Source: Streptomyces venezuelae
GTDB lineage: Bacteria > Actinomycetota > Actinomycetes > Streptomycetales > Streptomycetaceae
Length of the DNA stretch: 64,000 nt
Assembly: GCF_008642355.1 (NCBI RefSeq)
Contig: NZ_CP029193.1
Coordinates: 6,472,001 to 6,536,000 of the forward strand
Reading direction: 5' to 3'
The stretch's first letter is position 1. Each line of letters begins with the position of its first letter. A program made the translations under genes and the position numbers. Under the pieces are notes generated by a model that searched no databases, was not told the origin of the DNA, and saw nothing but the letters and a program-made list of their open reading frames with translations. Shown here piece by piece: positions 1-8,036 of this stretch.

Positions 1-36
1 CACCGCCTGAGTCCTGGAGAAGGCGAGGACTTGAGC

Positions 37-1470
37 ATGGGATCCACCAGCGTCAACCGTCGTGATGTCATGAAAAGGGCAGCGGCAGCCGGACTGCTCG
101 CCGTGCCGGCCGTGGGAGCGCTCAGCTCGTGCGCCAGCGGGGGCGGCGACGAGAACAAGGCCGAAAAGGGCGAGAAGAGCAAGAAGAACCCGCTCGGTGT
201 GAAGGAAGACGCCGGACTCACCGTCTACATCTTCAACGGCGGGTACGGGGACAAGTACGCCCAGTTCGTCACGGACATGTACGCCAAGAAGTACCCCGAG
301 GCCGACCCGGAGCAGAAGCCCACCGAGAAGATCGCCACCCAGGTCCAGCCGAAGATCGTCCGCGGCAAGCCCACCGCGGATGTCGTCAACAACTCCGGCG
401 CCGACCAGATGAACCCCGGCAAACTCGTCCACAACAAGCAGGTCGCCGACCTCAGCGAGGTGCTCGACGCGCCGTCGTGGGACGACCCGAACGTCACCGT
501 GCGCGAGACCCTCGTACCCGTCGTGGAGCAGATGGGCCGCTTCGGTGGCCGCGAGTGCTATCAGCTCAACATCGCGCTCACCGTGTACGGGAACTGGTAC
601 TCGAAGAAGCTCCTTGAGGACGGGCTCGACTCCTCGTACCCCAAGACCTGGGACGAGATGCTCGCCGTCTGCAAGAAGGCCAAGGCCAAGGGCATCCACG
701 GCTGGAGCTACCCCGGTGGCCACCCGCGCTACATGTTCTTCAGCATGTACGCGATGTTCGCCCAGCGCGGGGGCCGCGACGTCACCACGGCCATGGACTA
801 CCTGGAGCCGAACGCCTGGAAGCACGAGGCGGTCAAGGAGGTCTTTGAGGCCTGGGAGGAGCTCGTCGCCAAGAAGTACGTGCTCACCGGCTTCGACGGC
901 ACCGAGGCCCACACCGAGATGCAGACCGCTTGGACGAAGGAGGGCAAGTGCCTCTTCGTGCCCAACGGTTCCTGGGTGGAGAACGAGGCCAAGGACACCA
1001 CGCCCGAGGACTTCGCGATGACGGTCGGCGCGACCCCGTCGCTCGACTCCGGCGACAAGATGCCGTTCGGCACGCTCTACTCACCCGCCGGCGAGCCGTT
1101 CATCGTCCCGGCCAAGGCCAAGAACCGGCAGGGCGGCCTGGAGTGGCTGCGGATGATGTACAGCAAGGAAGCCGCGCTCAACCTCTTCAAGGAGATCGGC
1201 TCCATGCCGGTCGTCAAGGGCGCCATCGACGGACAGCAGCTGCCCTCGGGCACGGCGAGCGCCCAGGCGGCGATCAAGGCGGCCGGGGACAACATCGTCA
1301 TCCCCCAGTTCATGGACTGGTACAACGAGCTGTTCCGCGAGGACTTCAACAACATGATCCACAAGTTCATGCAGGGCCAGATCGGGCCCAAGCAGGCGAT
1401 GGACACCATGCAGAAGGCCTCCGACCGGATCATGAAGGACCCCGACATCACCAAGGTCAAGAAGGCCTGA
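37..1470 (+). CDS. ngcE: NgcE-like GlcNAc/chitobiose ABC substrate-binding lipoprotein
   Basis: Extracellular solute-binding lipoprotein of a CUT1 sugar ABC importer, probably taking N-acetylglucosamine or diacetylchitobiose. The N-terminus carries a twin-arginine-like stretch (NRRDVMKR) followed by a hydrophobic run and a lipobox (SSC), so it is likely a Tat-exported lipoprotein. The mature part is a typical 440-residue bacterial extracellular binding protein family 1 fold. The start NRRDVMKRAAAAG...GALSSCASGGG resembles what I recall of S. olivaceoviridis NgcE. ATG at 37 is chosen over TTG at 31 because the GAGG at 25-28 lies 8 nt before 37 and only 2 nt before 31. It heads an operon with two permeases and no ATPase gene, so MsiK is the likely ATPase. 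Substrate is inferred from family memory and position. Confidence 0.8.
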   Translation: MGSTSVNRRDVMKRAAAAGLLAVPAVGALSSCASGGGDENKAEKGEKSKKNPLGVKEDAGLTVYIFNGGYGDKYAQFVTDMYAKKYPEADPEQKPTEKIATQVQPKIVRGKPTADVVNNSGADQMNPGKLVHNKQVADLSEVLDAPSWDDPNVTVRETLVPVVEQMGRFGGRECYQLNIALTVYGNWYSKKLLEDGLDSSYPKTWDEMLAVCKKAKAKGIHGWSYPGGHPRYMFFSMYAMFAQRGGRDVTTAMDYLEPNAWKHEAVKEVFEAWEELVAKKYVLTGFDGTEAHTEMQTAWTKEGKCLFVPNGSWVENEAKDTTPEDFAMTVGATPSLDSGDKMPFGTLYSPAGEPFIVPAKAKNRQGGLEWLRMMYSKEAALNLFKEIGSMPVVKGAIDGQQLPSGTASAQAAIKAAGDNIVIPQFMDWYNELFREDFNNMIHKFMQGQIGPKQAMDTMQKASDRIMKDPDITKVKKA

Positions 1471-1502
1471 GACACGGCCTGACGGACGTCGACGTCCAGA
1501 CG

Positions 1503-1532
1503 GTCCGGGGTCCGCTGTCGCCGACCCCGGAC
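1503..1532 (+). promoter_or_regulatory. Intercistronic stem-loop after ngcE
   Basis: Perfect 10-bp inverted repeat (GTCCGGGGTC / GACCCCGGAC) with a 10-nt loop, 32 nt after the ngcE stop and about 58 nt before ngcF. Hairpins at this position commonly protect the binding-protein mRNA or partly terminate, giving more binding protein than permease. There is no T-tract. The role is inferred. Confidence 0.5.
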
Positions 1533-1589
1533 ACCGGCACGTAACCGAGCACGTGTAGGCATGGGAAAGAGCGGGCGGGGCTGATCAGC

Positions 1590-2639
1590 GTGAAGACCGA
1601 CACCCGGGTGGACCGGACGCCACCTCCGAAGAAGCAGGCCGAACGCAAGCCCCCACCGGGCCCGCCGAGCCTGCTGCTGTTCGTCGTGGCGGCGCTGCTG
1701 CCGCCCCGCTTCACCCCCGAACGCGTCCGCTACGACCGGCGCTACCGCACGCTCGACAAGTACCGCTTCATCGTGGGCTTCCTCGCCGTGCCGCTCGCCT
1801 TCTACGCGCTGTTCGTGATCTCGCCCTTCCTCCAGGCGATCTACTACTCGTTCACCGACTGGTCCGGCGGGCCCGTCGCGAACTTCGTCGGGTTCGACAA
1901 CTACGAGAAGATGTGGAACGACGACCGGTTCTGGGACTCGCTCGAGGTGAGCGTCCTGCTGCTGGTCATCGCGCCCGTCCTCACCCTCGTCCTCGGCATG
2001 TTCTTCGCCTACATGATCACCTCGGGCGGACGGCACCGCAGGGGACGCGCCATCGCGGGCGTCGCGGGCTCCTCGGTCTACAAGGTCGTCTACTTCTTCC
2101 CGCAGGTCCTCTCCGTCGCCATCATCGCGGTGGTGTGGGGACGCGTCTTCAACACCAACAGCGGTCTCATCAACGGCGGCCTCGACAAGGTCGGCGTCGA
2201 CGGGCCCGCCTGGCTCGGCGGCGACGAGACCCTCGGTCTCATCTCCCTGCTCACCGTCATCAGCTGGAGCTTCATCGGCTTCTACGTGGTGCTGTTCTCC
2301 GCGGCCATGGGCGCCATCCCCAAGGACATCTACGAAGCCGCGCTCCTCGACGGCGCGGGCCGCGCCCGCACCTTCTTCAACGTCACCCTGCCGCTGATCT
2401 GGGACACGGTGCGCACCGGCTGGATCTACATGGGCATCCAGGCGCTCGACACCTTCGCGATCTGCCTCGTCATGGTGCCGCCGCACGTCCTGAAGGTGAC
2501 CCCGGTCTTCCTCTACGAGCGGTTCAGGGACGGCCAGTACGGCTACGCCACCGCCATCGGCGTCGTCCTTCTCCTCCTCAGCATGGCGTTCTCACTGATC
2601 GTCATGCGGGTCGGGAACCGCGACCGGATCGAATACTGA
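1590..2639 (+). CDS. ngcF: NgcF-like ABC sugar permease (MalF type)
   Basis: First membrane permease of the NgcEFG-type importer. A cytoplasmic Pro/Lys-rich N-terminus of about 50 residues precedes six or so membrane segments starting near residue 57. The C-terminal half holds the EAA loop (YEAALLDGAGRARTFF then LPLI) that contacts the ATPase. Length, 349 residues, is normal for this branch. GTG at 1590 follows a G-rich ribosome-binding stretch at 1571-1580. It lies 119 nt downstream of the binding-protein gene and 33 nt upstream of the second permease, so the three are one operon. Family assignment is firm; the GlcNAc/chitobiose specificity comes from the neighbouring binding protein. Confidence 0.8.
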   Translation: MKTDTRVDRTPPPKKQAERKPPPGPPSLLLFVVAALLPPRFTPERVRYDRRYRTLDKYRFIVGFLAVPLAFYALFVISPFLQAIYYSFTDWSGGPVANFVGFDNYEKMWNDDRFWDSLEVSVLLLVIAPVLTLVLGMFFAYMITSGGRHRRGRAIAGVAGSSVYKVVYFFPQVLSVAIIAVVWGRVFNTNSGLINGGLDKVGVDGPAWLGGDETLGLISLLTVISWSFIGFYVVLFSAAMGAIPKDIYEAALLDGAGRARTFFNVTLPLIWDTVRTGWIYMGIQALDTFAICLVMVPPHVLKVTPVFLYERFRDGQYGYATAIGVVLLLLSMAFSLIVMRVGNRDRIEY

Positions 2640-2672
2640 GACCGCCCCTGAGACCGCGGGAGTCACTGCATC

Positions 2673-3584
2673 ATGACCACGACCACCACCACCGCCCCTC
2701 AGCCGCAGCCTCAGCCGCAGAAGGTCTCCTCCTCCGCGGTCCGCCGCGAGAAGGAGACGGGCGGCGCCCTCAACGTCTTCTCGCACGCCTTCCTGATCCT
2801 CTGGGTCGTCCTCGCCGCCGGACCGCTGATCTGGGTCGCCCTCACCGCGTTCCGGCCCTCCGCCGAGATCCTCAGCGACCCGATGGGCTGGCCCGCCTCC
2901 TTCCACTGGGAGAACTTCTCCAACGCGTGGAACAAGGCCAACATCGGGCAGTACACACTCAACTCGCTGATCATCCTCGCCGGTTCGCTGACCGGCACCA
3001 TGCTGCTCGGCTCGATGGCGGCCTACGTCATCGCCCGCTTCACCTTCCCCGGCAACCGCGTCATCTTCATGCTGTTCGCGGGCGGCATGATGTTCCCCGT
3101 CATCCTCGCCCTGGTGCCGCTGTTCGCCGTGATGGAGAACTTCGGGCTCCTCGACACCCGGCCGGGGCTGATGATCGCGTACATCGCGTACTCACTGCCC
3201 TTCACCACCTTCTTCCTGACCTCCTTCTTCCGCACGCTGCCGACCGGCGTGCAGGAGGCGGCGATGGTCGACGGGGCCTCCCACACCCGTACGTTCTTCC
3301 AGATCATGCTGCCGATGGCCAAGCCCGGCCTCGTCAGCATCGGGATCTTCAACTTCCTCGGCCAGTGGAACCAGTACCTGCTGCCGCTGCTGCTCAACAA
3401 CGAGGACGAGAAGAGCTACGTACTGCCGCAGGGGCTCGCCTCGCTGGCGGTCTCGCAGGGGTACCGGGGCGACTGGGGCGCCCTCTTCGCGGGCCTGGCG
3501 ATCGCCATGCTCCCGGTGCTCGTCGTCTACGCCGTCTTCCAGCGACAGGTACAGGCCGGTCTGACCGCCGGGGCCATCAAGTGA
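2673..3584 (+). CDS. ngcG: NgcG-like ABC sugar permease (MalG type)
   Basis: Second permease of the same importer. The N-terminus is an unusual low-complexity Thr/Gln/Pro stretch (about residues 2-18) before the first membrane segment near residue 34. The EAA loop reads QEAAMVDGASHTRTFF followed by LPM, as in MalG-type permeases, and the protein ends shortly after the last membrane helix (GLTAGAIK). ATG at 2673 has GGGAG at 2657-2661 as a rather distant ribosome-binding site. It pairs with the upstream MalF-type permease to form the channel. No ATPase gene follows; in Streptomyces the multitasking ATPase MsiK normally serves such importers. Confidence 0.8.
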   Translation: MTTTTTTAPQPQPQPQKVSSSAVRREKETGGALNVFSHAFLILWVVLAAGPLIWVALTAFRPSAEILSDPMGWPASFHWENFSNAWNKANIGQYTLNSLIILAGSLTGTMLLGSMAAYVIARFTFPGNRVIFMLFAGGMMFPVILALVPLFAVMENFGLLDTRPGLMIAYIAYSLPFTTFFLTSFFRTLPTGVQEAAMVDGASHTRTFFQIMLPMAKPGLVSIGIFNFLGQWNQYLLPLLLNNEDEKSYVLPQGLASLAVSQGYRGDWGALFAGLAIAMLPVLVVYAVFQRQVQAGLTAGAIK

Positions 3585-3619
3585 CCTGGTGAGGAAGGTG
3601 ATTTCGAGTTGGCCACGAA

Positions 3620-3635
3620 AGTGGTCTAGGCCTGT
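3620..3635 (+). promoter_or_regulatory. DasR-responsive element (dre) upstream of second sugar ABC operon
   Basis: The sequence AGTGGTCTAGGCCTGT matches 13 of 16 positions of the dre consensus AGTGGTCTAGACCACT recognised by the GntR regulator DasR, which represses aminosugar uptake genes until glucosamine-6-phosphate appears. It sits 100-115 nt before the start of the binding-protein gene at 3735 and just upstream of a possible -10 box (TAATGT, 3657-3662), a good position for repression. The consensus is quoted from memory of the DasR literature; binding is inferred. Confidence 0.65.
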
Positions 3636-3689
3636 CGAGGCGAATCCGGGCGTGAGTAATGTCGGCGCGACGGCGCCGCGGGGGGCGAC

Positions 3690-3703
3690 TGGAAGCGCTC
3701 AAG
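3690..3703 (+). promoter_or_regulatory. Possible LacI-family operator
   Basis: TGGAAGCGCTCAAG is centred on AGCGCT and resembles the Streptomyces CebR-type operator TGGGAGCGCTCCCA at about 10 of 14 positions. It lies 32 nt before the binding-protein start. It is imperfect and no LacI gene is adjacent, so this is weak. Confidence 0.25.
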
Positions 3704-3734
3704 TCGACACCGATGTCGAAGGGTTGAAAACAGC

Positions 3735-4997
3735 ATGAGGAACCGAATAGTCGCCACCGGTGCGGCAACGCTCGCCATGGCTCTGGGACTTACCGCCTGC
3801 GGCGGCGACAGCGACAGCGGCGACAGCAAGACGATCAAGCTCGTCGCCGCCGACTACGGCGACAAGGCCTCCAACGCCTCCAAGGTGTACTGGGCCGAGG
3901 TCAAGAAGGAGTTCGAGGCGGCCAACAAGGGCTACAAGGTCGACGTCCAGGTCATCAACTGGAACGAGATCGACAAGTCCGTCAAGAACATGATCCAGGC
4001 GGGCGACGAGCCCGACCTGCTCCAGACCGGCGGTTACGCGGACAAGGTCGCCGACGACCTGCTCTACAAGGCCGACGAGGTCCTCTCGCGCGAGACCCGC
4101 GACAACCTCATCCCGTCCTTCGCCAAGGCCGGCGAGGTCGACGGCACCCAGTACGGCATCCCGTGGGTCTCCTCCAGCCGCGTCATGTTCTACAACAAGG
4201 CCGTCCTCAAGAAGGCCGGCGTGAAGAACCCGCCCAAGACCTGGGACGAACTCGCCGACGCCGCGAAGAAGATCAAGGACAAGAAGGCCGCCGACACCCC
4301 CTACGCCCTGCCCCTCGGCCCCGAGGAGACCCAGGGCGAGACGATGATGTGGGAGCTCGGCAACGGCGGCGGCTACACCGACGCCGACGGCAAGTACACC
4401 CTCGACAGCGCCAAGAACGTCGAGACCTTCGAGTGGCTCAAGACCAACCTGGTCAAGCCCGGCCTGACCTACCCCAACCCGGCCTCCACCGACCGCAAGA
4501 CCGCCTTCGCGGACTTCGCGGCGGGCAAGGTCGGCATGCTCAACGGCCACCCGAGCCTCATCCAGATGGCCAAGGAGGGCAAGGTCGACTACGGAGTCGC
4601 GCCCATCCCCGGCAAGACCGGACCGCTCGACAGCACTCTCGGCGTCGCCGACTGGATGATGGCGTTCAAGGACGGCGGCGCGGAGAAGGAGGGCGTGAAG
4701 AAGTTCCTGGACTTCACGTACTCCAAGAAGATGCTGGCGTTCGACGAGATGTACAACCTCATGCCGGTCACCAAGGACGCCCTCAAGCAGATGACCGACA
4801 GCGGCAAGCACAAGGACCTGGAGCCCTTCTTCCAGGTGCTGCCGAACGCCAAGTTCTACCCGCTCGGCGACACCAGCTGGGACGTCGTCTCCGCCGAGAT
4901 GAAGAAGACCGGCGGCAAGGCCGTCTCCGACGACCCGAAGCAGGTCCTCGGCGACCTGCAGAAGAAGGCGGAGTCGGCCGCGGCGGACGCCAAGTAA
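3735..4997 (+). CDS. CUT1 sugar ABC substrate-binding lipoprotein
   Basis: Sugar-binding lipoprotein of a second CUT1-type importer. A signal peptide ends in a lipobox (LTAC, Cys at residue 22), and the mature protein starts with an acidic Asp/Ser linker. Family 1 binding-protein features include the YGIPWVSSSRVMFYNKAVLKKAG strand-helix region and the PKTWDEL motif. At 420 residues the length is normal. It clearly differs from the first binding protein in this window, so this is not a recent duplication. It is followed by two permeases. The dre site upstream suggests an amino-sugar or chito-oligosaccharide substrate, but the sequence alone does not define it. Confidence 0.75.
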   Translation: MRNRIVATGAATLAMALGLTACGGDSDSGDSKTIKLVAADYGDKASNASKVYWAEVKKEFEAANKGYKVDVQVINWNEIDKSVKNMIQAGDEPDLLQTGGYADKVADDLLYKADEVLSRETRDNLIPSFAKAGEVDGTQYGIPWVSSSRVMFYNKAVLKKAGVKNPPKTWDELADAAKKIKDKKAADTPYALPLGPEETQGETMMWELGNGGGYTDADGKYTLDSAKNVETFEWLKTNLVKPGLTYPNPASTDRKTAFADFAAGKVGMLNGHPSLIQMAKEGKVDYGVAPIPGKTGPLDSTLGVADWMMAFKDGGAEKEGVKKFLDFTYSKKMLAFDEMYNLMPVTKDALKQMTDSGKHKDLEPFFQVLPNAKFYPLGDTSWDVVSAEMKKTGGKAVSDDPKQVLGDLQKKAESAAADAK

Positions 4998-5024
4998 CGG
5001 CCGACGCCGAACAAAGGAGTTCTC

Positions 5025-5972
5025 GTGTCGCTCAAAGCCCCTTCGCCCCCGGCCGACACCGGCCGGGGGCGGGGCGGGCGCGCACCCAGGCCGGTGAGCC
5101 GCCGCAGCGGCCTGGCCCGGCTCGGTCCGCTGCCCTGGATAGCGCCCGTCATCCTGCTGATCCTCGCCGTGGTCGTCTGGCCCGTCGTCGAGCTGATCCG
5201 CACCTCGTTCCTCAACATCTCCATCTCCGGCAAGGTGCGCGGCAGCGCCGGGACCGACAAGTTCAAGAAGCTCTTCGAGGAGAGCGACTTCAGCGCCGTC
5301 CTCCTCTGGACGGTGGTGTGGACGGTCGTCGTCGTCACCGTCACGATGCTGTTCTCGCTGGCCCTCGCCCAGCTGTTCAACCAGAAGTTCCCCGGCCGCC
5401 GCTACGCCCGCTGGGCCCTCATCGCCCCGTGGGCCGCGTCCGTCCTGATGACGGCCATCGGCTTCAAGTGGATGCTCAACCAGACCGCGGGCGTCCTCAA
5501 CACGCTCATGCTCGACCTGGGGCTCATCGACAGCTCCAAGGACTGGCTGGGCAAGCCGGAGACCGCCTGGCCGTGGATGATGGGCGTCGCCGTCTTCGTG
5601 TCGCTGCCCTTCACCACGTACACGCTCCTCGCCGGTCTGCAGACCATCCCGCAGGACGTGTACGAGGCGTCACGCATCGACGGCGCGGGCCCCTGGCAGA
5701 CCTATCGGCACATCACGCTGCCGATGCTGCGGCCCGCCTTCCTCGTCGGCGTCGTCATCAACCTCATCAACGTCTTCAACTCCTTCCCGATCATCTGGGC
5801 CATGACCCAGGGCGGTCCGGGCTACGACACCTCCACGTCGATGGTGTTCATGTACAAGCTGAAGGAGACCGACATCGGTGAGTCCGCGGCCATGTCGGTC
5901 GTCAACTTCCTGATGGTCGTGGTGCTCGTGCTGATCTTCCTGAAGGTCAGCCGGTGGAACGAGGAGGACTGA
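5025..5972 (+). CDS. ABC sugar permease (MalF type)
   Basis: First permease of the second sugar importer. A 35-residue basic, Pro/Arg-rich cytoplasmic tail precedes the membrane part, and the EAA loop reads YEASRIDGAGPWQTY then LPML. GTG at 5025 is preceded by AAAGGAG at 5013-5019. The gene starts 27 nt after the binding-protein gene, and its stop overlaps the start of the next permease (TGATG), so the three are translationally linked. Family assignment is firm. The substrate follows the binding protein and is unknown. Confidence 0.8.
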   Translation: MSLKAPSPPADTGRGRGGRAPRPVSRRSGLARLGPLPWIAPVILLILAVVVWPVVELIRTSFLNISISGKVRGSAGTDKFKKLFEESDFSAVLLWTVVWTVVVVTVTMLFSLALAQLFNQKFPGRRYARWALIAPWAASVLMTAIGFKWMLNQTAGVLNTLMLDLGLIDSSKDWLGKPETAWPWMMGVAVFVSLPFTTYTLLAGLQTIPQDVYEASRIDGAGPWQTYRHITLPMLRPAFLVGVVINLINVFNSFPIIWAMTQGGPGYDTSTSMVFMYKLKETDIGESAAMSVVNFLMVVVLVLIFLKVSRWNEED

Positions 5973-6844
5973 TGGCCACCGCGACGGCGACCCGCCCCGC
6001 GCCGAAGAAGGGCCGCACACCCAAGCGCGCCTTCCGGCCCCGCACCCTGGTCATCACGGCCTGCGCGTGGCTCCTCGCCGCGGTCTTCCTCGCGCCGTAC
6101 CTGGAGATGATCGTCACCGCGCTCCGCCCCAAGGACGAACTGCGGGACCGCACCTACCTGCCCAAGGACCTGGAGTGGGCCAACTTCATCGACGTCTGGA
6201 AGGAGTCCGAGCTCGGCCAGAACCTCCAGGTCACCCTGCTCGTCGCGGGCGGCGCCACGCTGCTCGTCCTGCTCGTCTCGCTGCCCGCCGCGTACTACAC
6301 GGCGCGCATGCGGTACCGCGGCCGCAAGGTCTTCCTGCTCCTGGTCCTGGTCACCCAGATGTTCCAGCCCACGGCGCTCCTGGTCGGCCTGTACCGCGAG
6401 TTCCACCAGCTCGACATGCTCAACTCGGTCTGGACGCTGATCCTCACCAACGCGGCGTTCAACCTCGCCTTCGCGGTGTGGATCCTGACGGCGTACATCA
6501 GCTCCATCCCCGCGGAGCTGGAGGAGGCCGCCATGGTGGACGGCACCAGCCGCTTCGGCGCCATGATCAAGGTGACGCTGCCGCTGGCGCTGCCCGGCGT
6601 CGTGACGGCGGTGATCTTCACGTTCATCACGTCCTGGAACGAGTTCGTGATGGGCCTGACCCTCACCACCGAGCCCGAGAAGCAGCCGCTGACGGTCGGC
6701 ATCAGCAACTTCATCGGCAACTACACGGTGCAGTGGAACTACCTGTTCGCGGCGTCCGTGGTCGCGATCGTCCCGGTCATCGTGCTGTTCGCGATCATCG
6801 AACGGCACGTGGTGTCGGGGCTCACGGCGGGATCCGTAAAGTAG
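5972..6844 (+). CDS. ABC sugar permease (MalG type)
   Basis: Second permease of this importer. ATG at 5972 overlaps the preceding TGA and is served by GAGGAGG at 5961-5967; a longer in-frame start at 5954 would sit inside the previous gene without its own ribosome-binding site. Six membrane segments are evident and the EAA loop is EEAAMVDGTSRFGAMI followed by LPLALPG. The protein ends with the usual VSGLTAGSVK tail. No ATPase gene is adjacent, so it probably also relies on MsiK. Confidence 0.8.
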   Translation: MATATATRPAPKKGRTPKRAFRPRTLVITACAWLLAAVFLAPYLEMIVTALRPKDELRDRTYLPKDLEWANFIDVWKESELGQNLQVTLLVAGGATLLVLLVSLPAAYYTARMRYRGRKVFLLLVLVTQMFQPTALLVGLYREFHQLDMLNSVWTLILTNAAFNLAFAVWILTAYISSIPAELEEAAMVDGTSRFGAMIKVTLPLALPGVVTAVIFTFITSWNEFVMGLTLTTEPEKQPLTVGISNFIGNYTVQWNYLFAASVVAIVPVIVLFAIIERHVVSGLTAGSVK

Positions 6845-6867
6845 TCGGACCATAGGATCATCCGATC

Positions 6868-7887
6868 GTGAGGCGGCAAGTGGGAACCACCGCGGCGGGG
6901 GGCGCCTCCGGGCAGCAGGACAAGAGCGGCGGACAGATCGGCGGACGCGTCCTCGCCGCGGCCACCGTCACGGTCGTGCTCTGGGCGTCGTCGTTCATCT
7001 CGATCCGCAGCTCCGGCGAGCACTTCGGCCCCGGCGCCCTCGCCTTCGGCCGCCTTGTCGTCGCCTCCCTCGTCCTGGGCGCCATCCTGCTGGTCAGGCG
7101 CGAGGGGTTCCCGCCGCGCGAGGCGTGGCCCGGCATCGTGACCTCGGGCGCCCTGTGGTTCGGCGCGTACATGGTCGCGCTCAACTGGGGCGAGCGGGAG
7201 GTGGACGCCGGTACCGCCTCCATGATCGTCAACGTCGGGCCGATCCTGATGGCCCTCCTCGGCGGCTGGCTGCTCAAGGAGGGCTTCCCGCCGAAGCTGA
7301 TGGCGGGTATGGCGGTGTCCTTCGCCGGTGCGGTGGTGGTCGGATTCGCCACCTCCGGCGGGGGCGCCTCCTCCGTCCTCGGCGTGCTGCTGTGCCTCGT
7401 CGCCGCCGTCGTGTACGCCGTCGGTGTGGTGCTGCAGAAGCCGACACTGAAGCACGCGACACCCCTTCAGGTGACGACGTTCGGTGCGCTCACCGGAGCG
7501 GTGGCGTGTTCGCCGTTCGCCGGGCAGTTCGTGTCCGAGGCGGAGCGGGCGCCGATGTCGGCGACGCTGCAAGTGGTGTATCTGGGTGTGTTCCCGACGG
7601 CTCTCGCGTTCAGTACTTGGGCGTACGCCATCTCCCGCAGCACCGCGGGGAAGATGGGCTCGACCACGTACGCCGTGCCGGTGCTCGTCATCCTCATGTC
7701 GTGGCTGTTCCTCGGCGAGGTGCCCGGCCGGCTCGCCCTCCTCGGCGGCCTCCTCTGCCTGTCCGGCGTGGCGGTGGCGCGCATGCGCGGCAAGACGCCG
7801 GAGCGGGAGCCGGAGCGGGCTCCCCGGGACGTGCCGGCGGCGCCCCTCACCACCGACTCCGAGGCGTCCGCTGAGTTCACGCGCTGA
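6868..7887 (+). CDS. EamA/DMT-family transporter
   Basis: Membrane protein of the drug/metabolite transporter superfamily with ten predicted helices arranged as two EamA repeats. The first begins near residue 31 (LAAATVTVVLWASSFISIR) and the second near residue 168. The family typically exports amino acids or small metabolites. The C-terminus is a hydrophilic Glu/Arg/Pro tail of about 40 residues. GTG at 6868 is used; GTG at 6880 (MGTTAAGG) is an equally plausible start with a better-placed GAGGCGG. It lies 24 nt after the sugar permease and could be co-transcribed, but a link to sugar uptake is not evident. The substrate is unknown. Confidence 0.7.
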   Translation: MRRQVGTTAAGGASGQQDKSGGQIGGRVLAAATVTVVLWASSFISIRSSGEHFGPGALAFGRLVVASLVLGAILLVRREGFPPREAWPGIVTSGALWFGAYMVALNWGEREVDAGTASMIVNVGPILMALLGGWLLKEGFPPKLMAGMAVSFAGAVVVGFATSGGGASSVLGVLLCLVAAVVYAVGVVLQKPTLKHATPLQVTTFGALTGAVACSPFAGQFVSEAERAPMSATLQVVYLGVFPTALAFSTWAYAISRSTAGKMGSTTYAVPVLVILMSWLFLGEVPGRLALLGGLLCLSGVAVARMRGKTPEREPERAPRDVPAAPLTTDSEASAEFTR

Positions 7888-8036
7888 CGGTCTCGATTTC
7901 CCTCAACGACTTGACTGCGACAGCTCCTTCAGCGGAGTTTGGAGTTCACAACTTGTACATGGCCCGGTACCCGTTTCCGAGACCGGCGTCACGGGGGGCC
8001 ACGGGCCGCCCGAATGAGGGCAAAGGGTGAGAGTCA
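7888..8036 (+). promoter_or_regulatory. Upstream region of the ROK regulator gene
   Basis: 149 nt between the DMT transporter and the ROK gene, relatively AT-rich between 7890 and 7970. A -35-like TTGACT occurs at 7911-7916, but I see no convincing -10 box at the right spacing. A ribosome-binding candidate AAAGGGTGAG begins at 8022. ROK regulators of this type are often autoregulated, so operators may lie here; I could not identify a clear palindrome. Confidence 0.25.
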
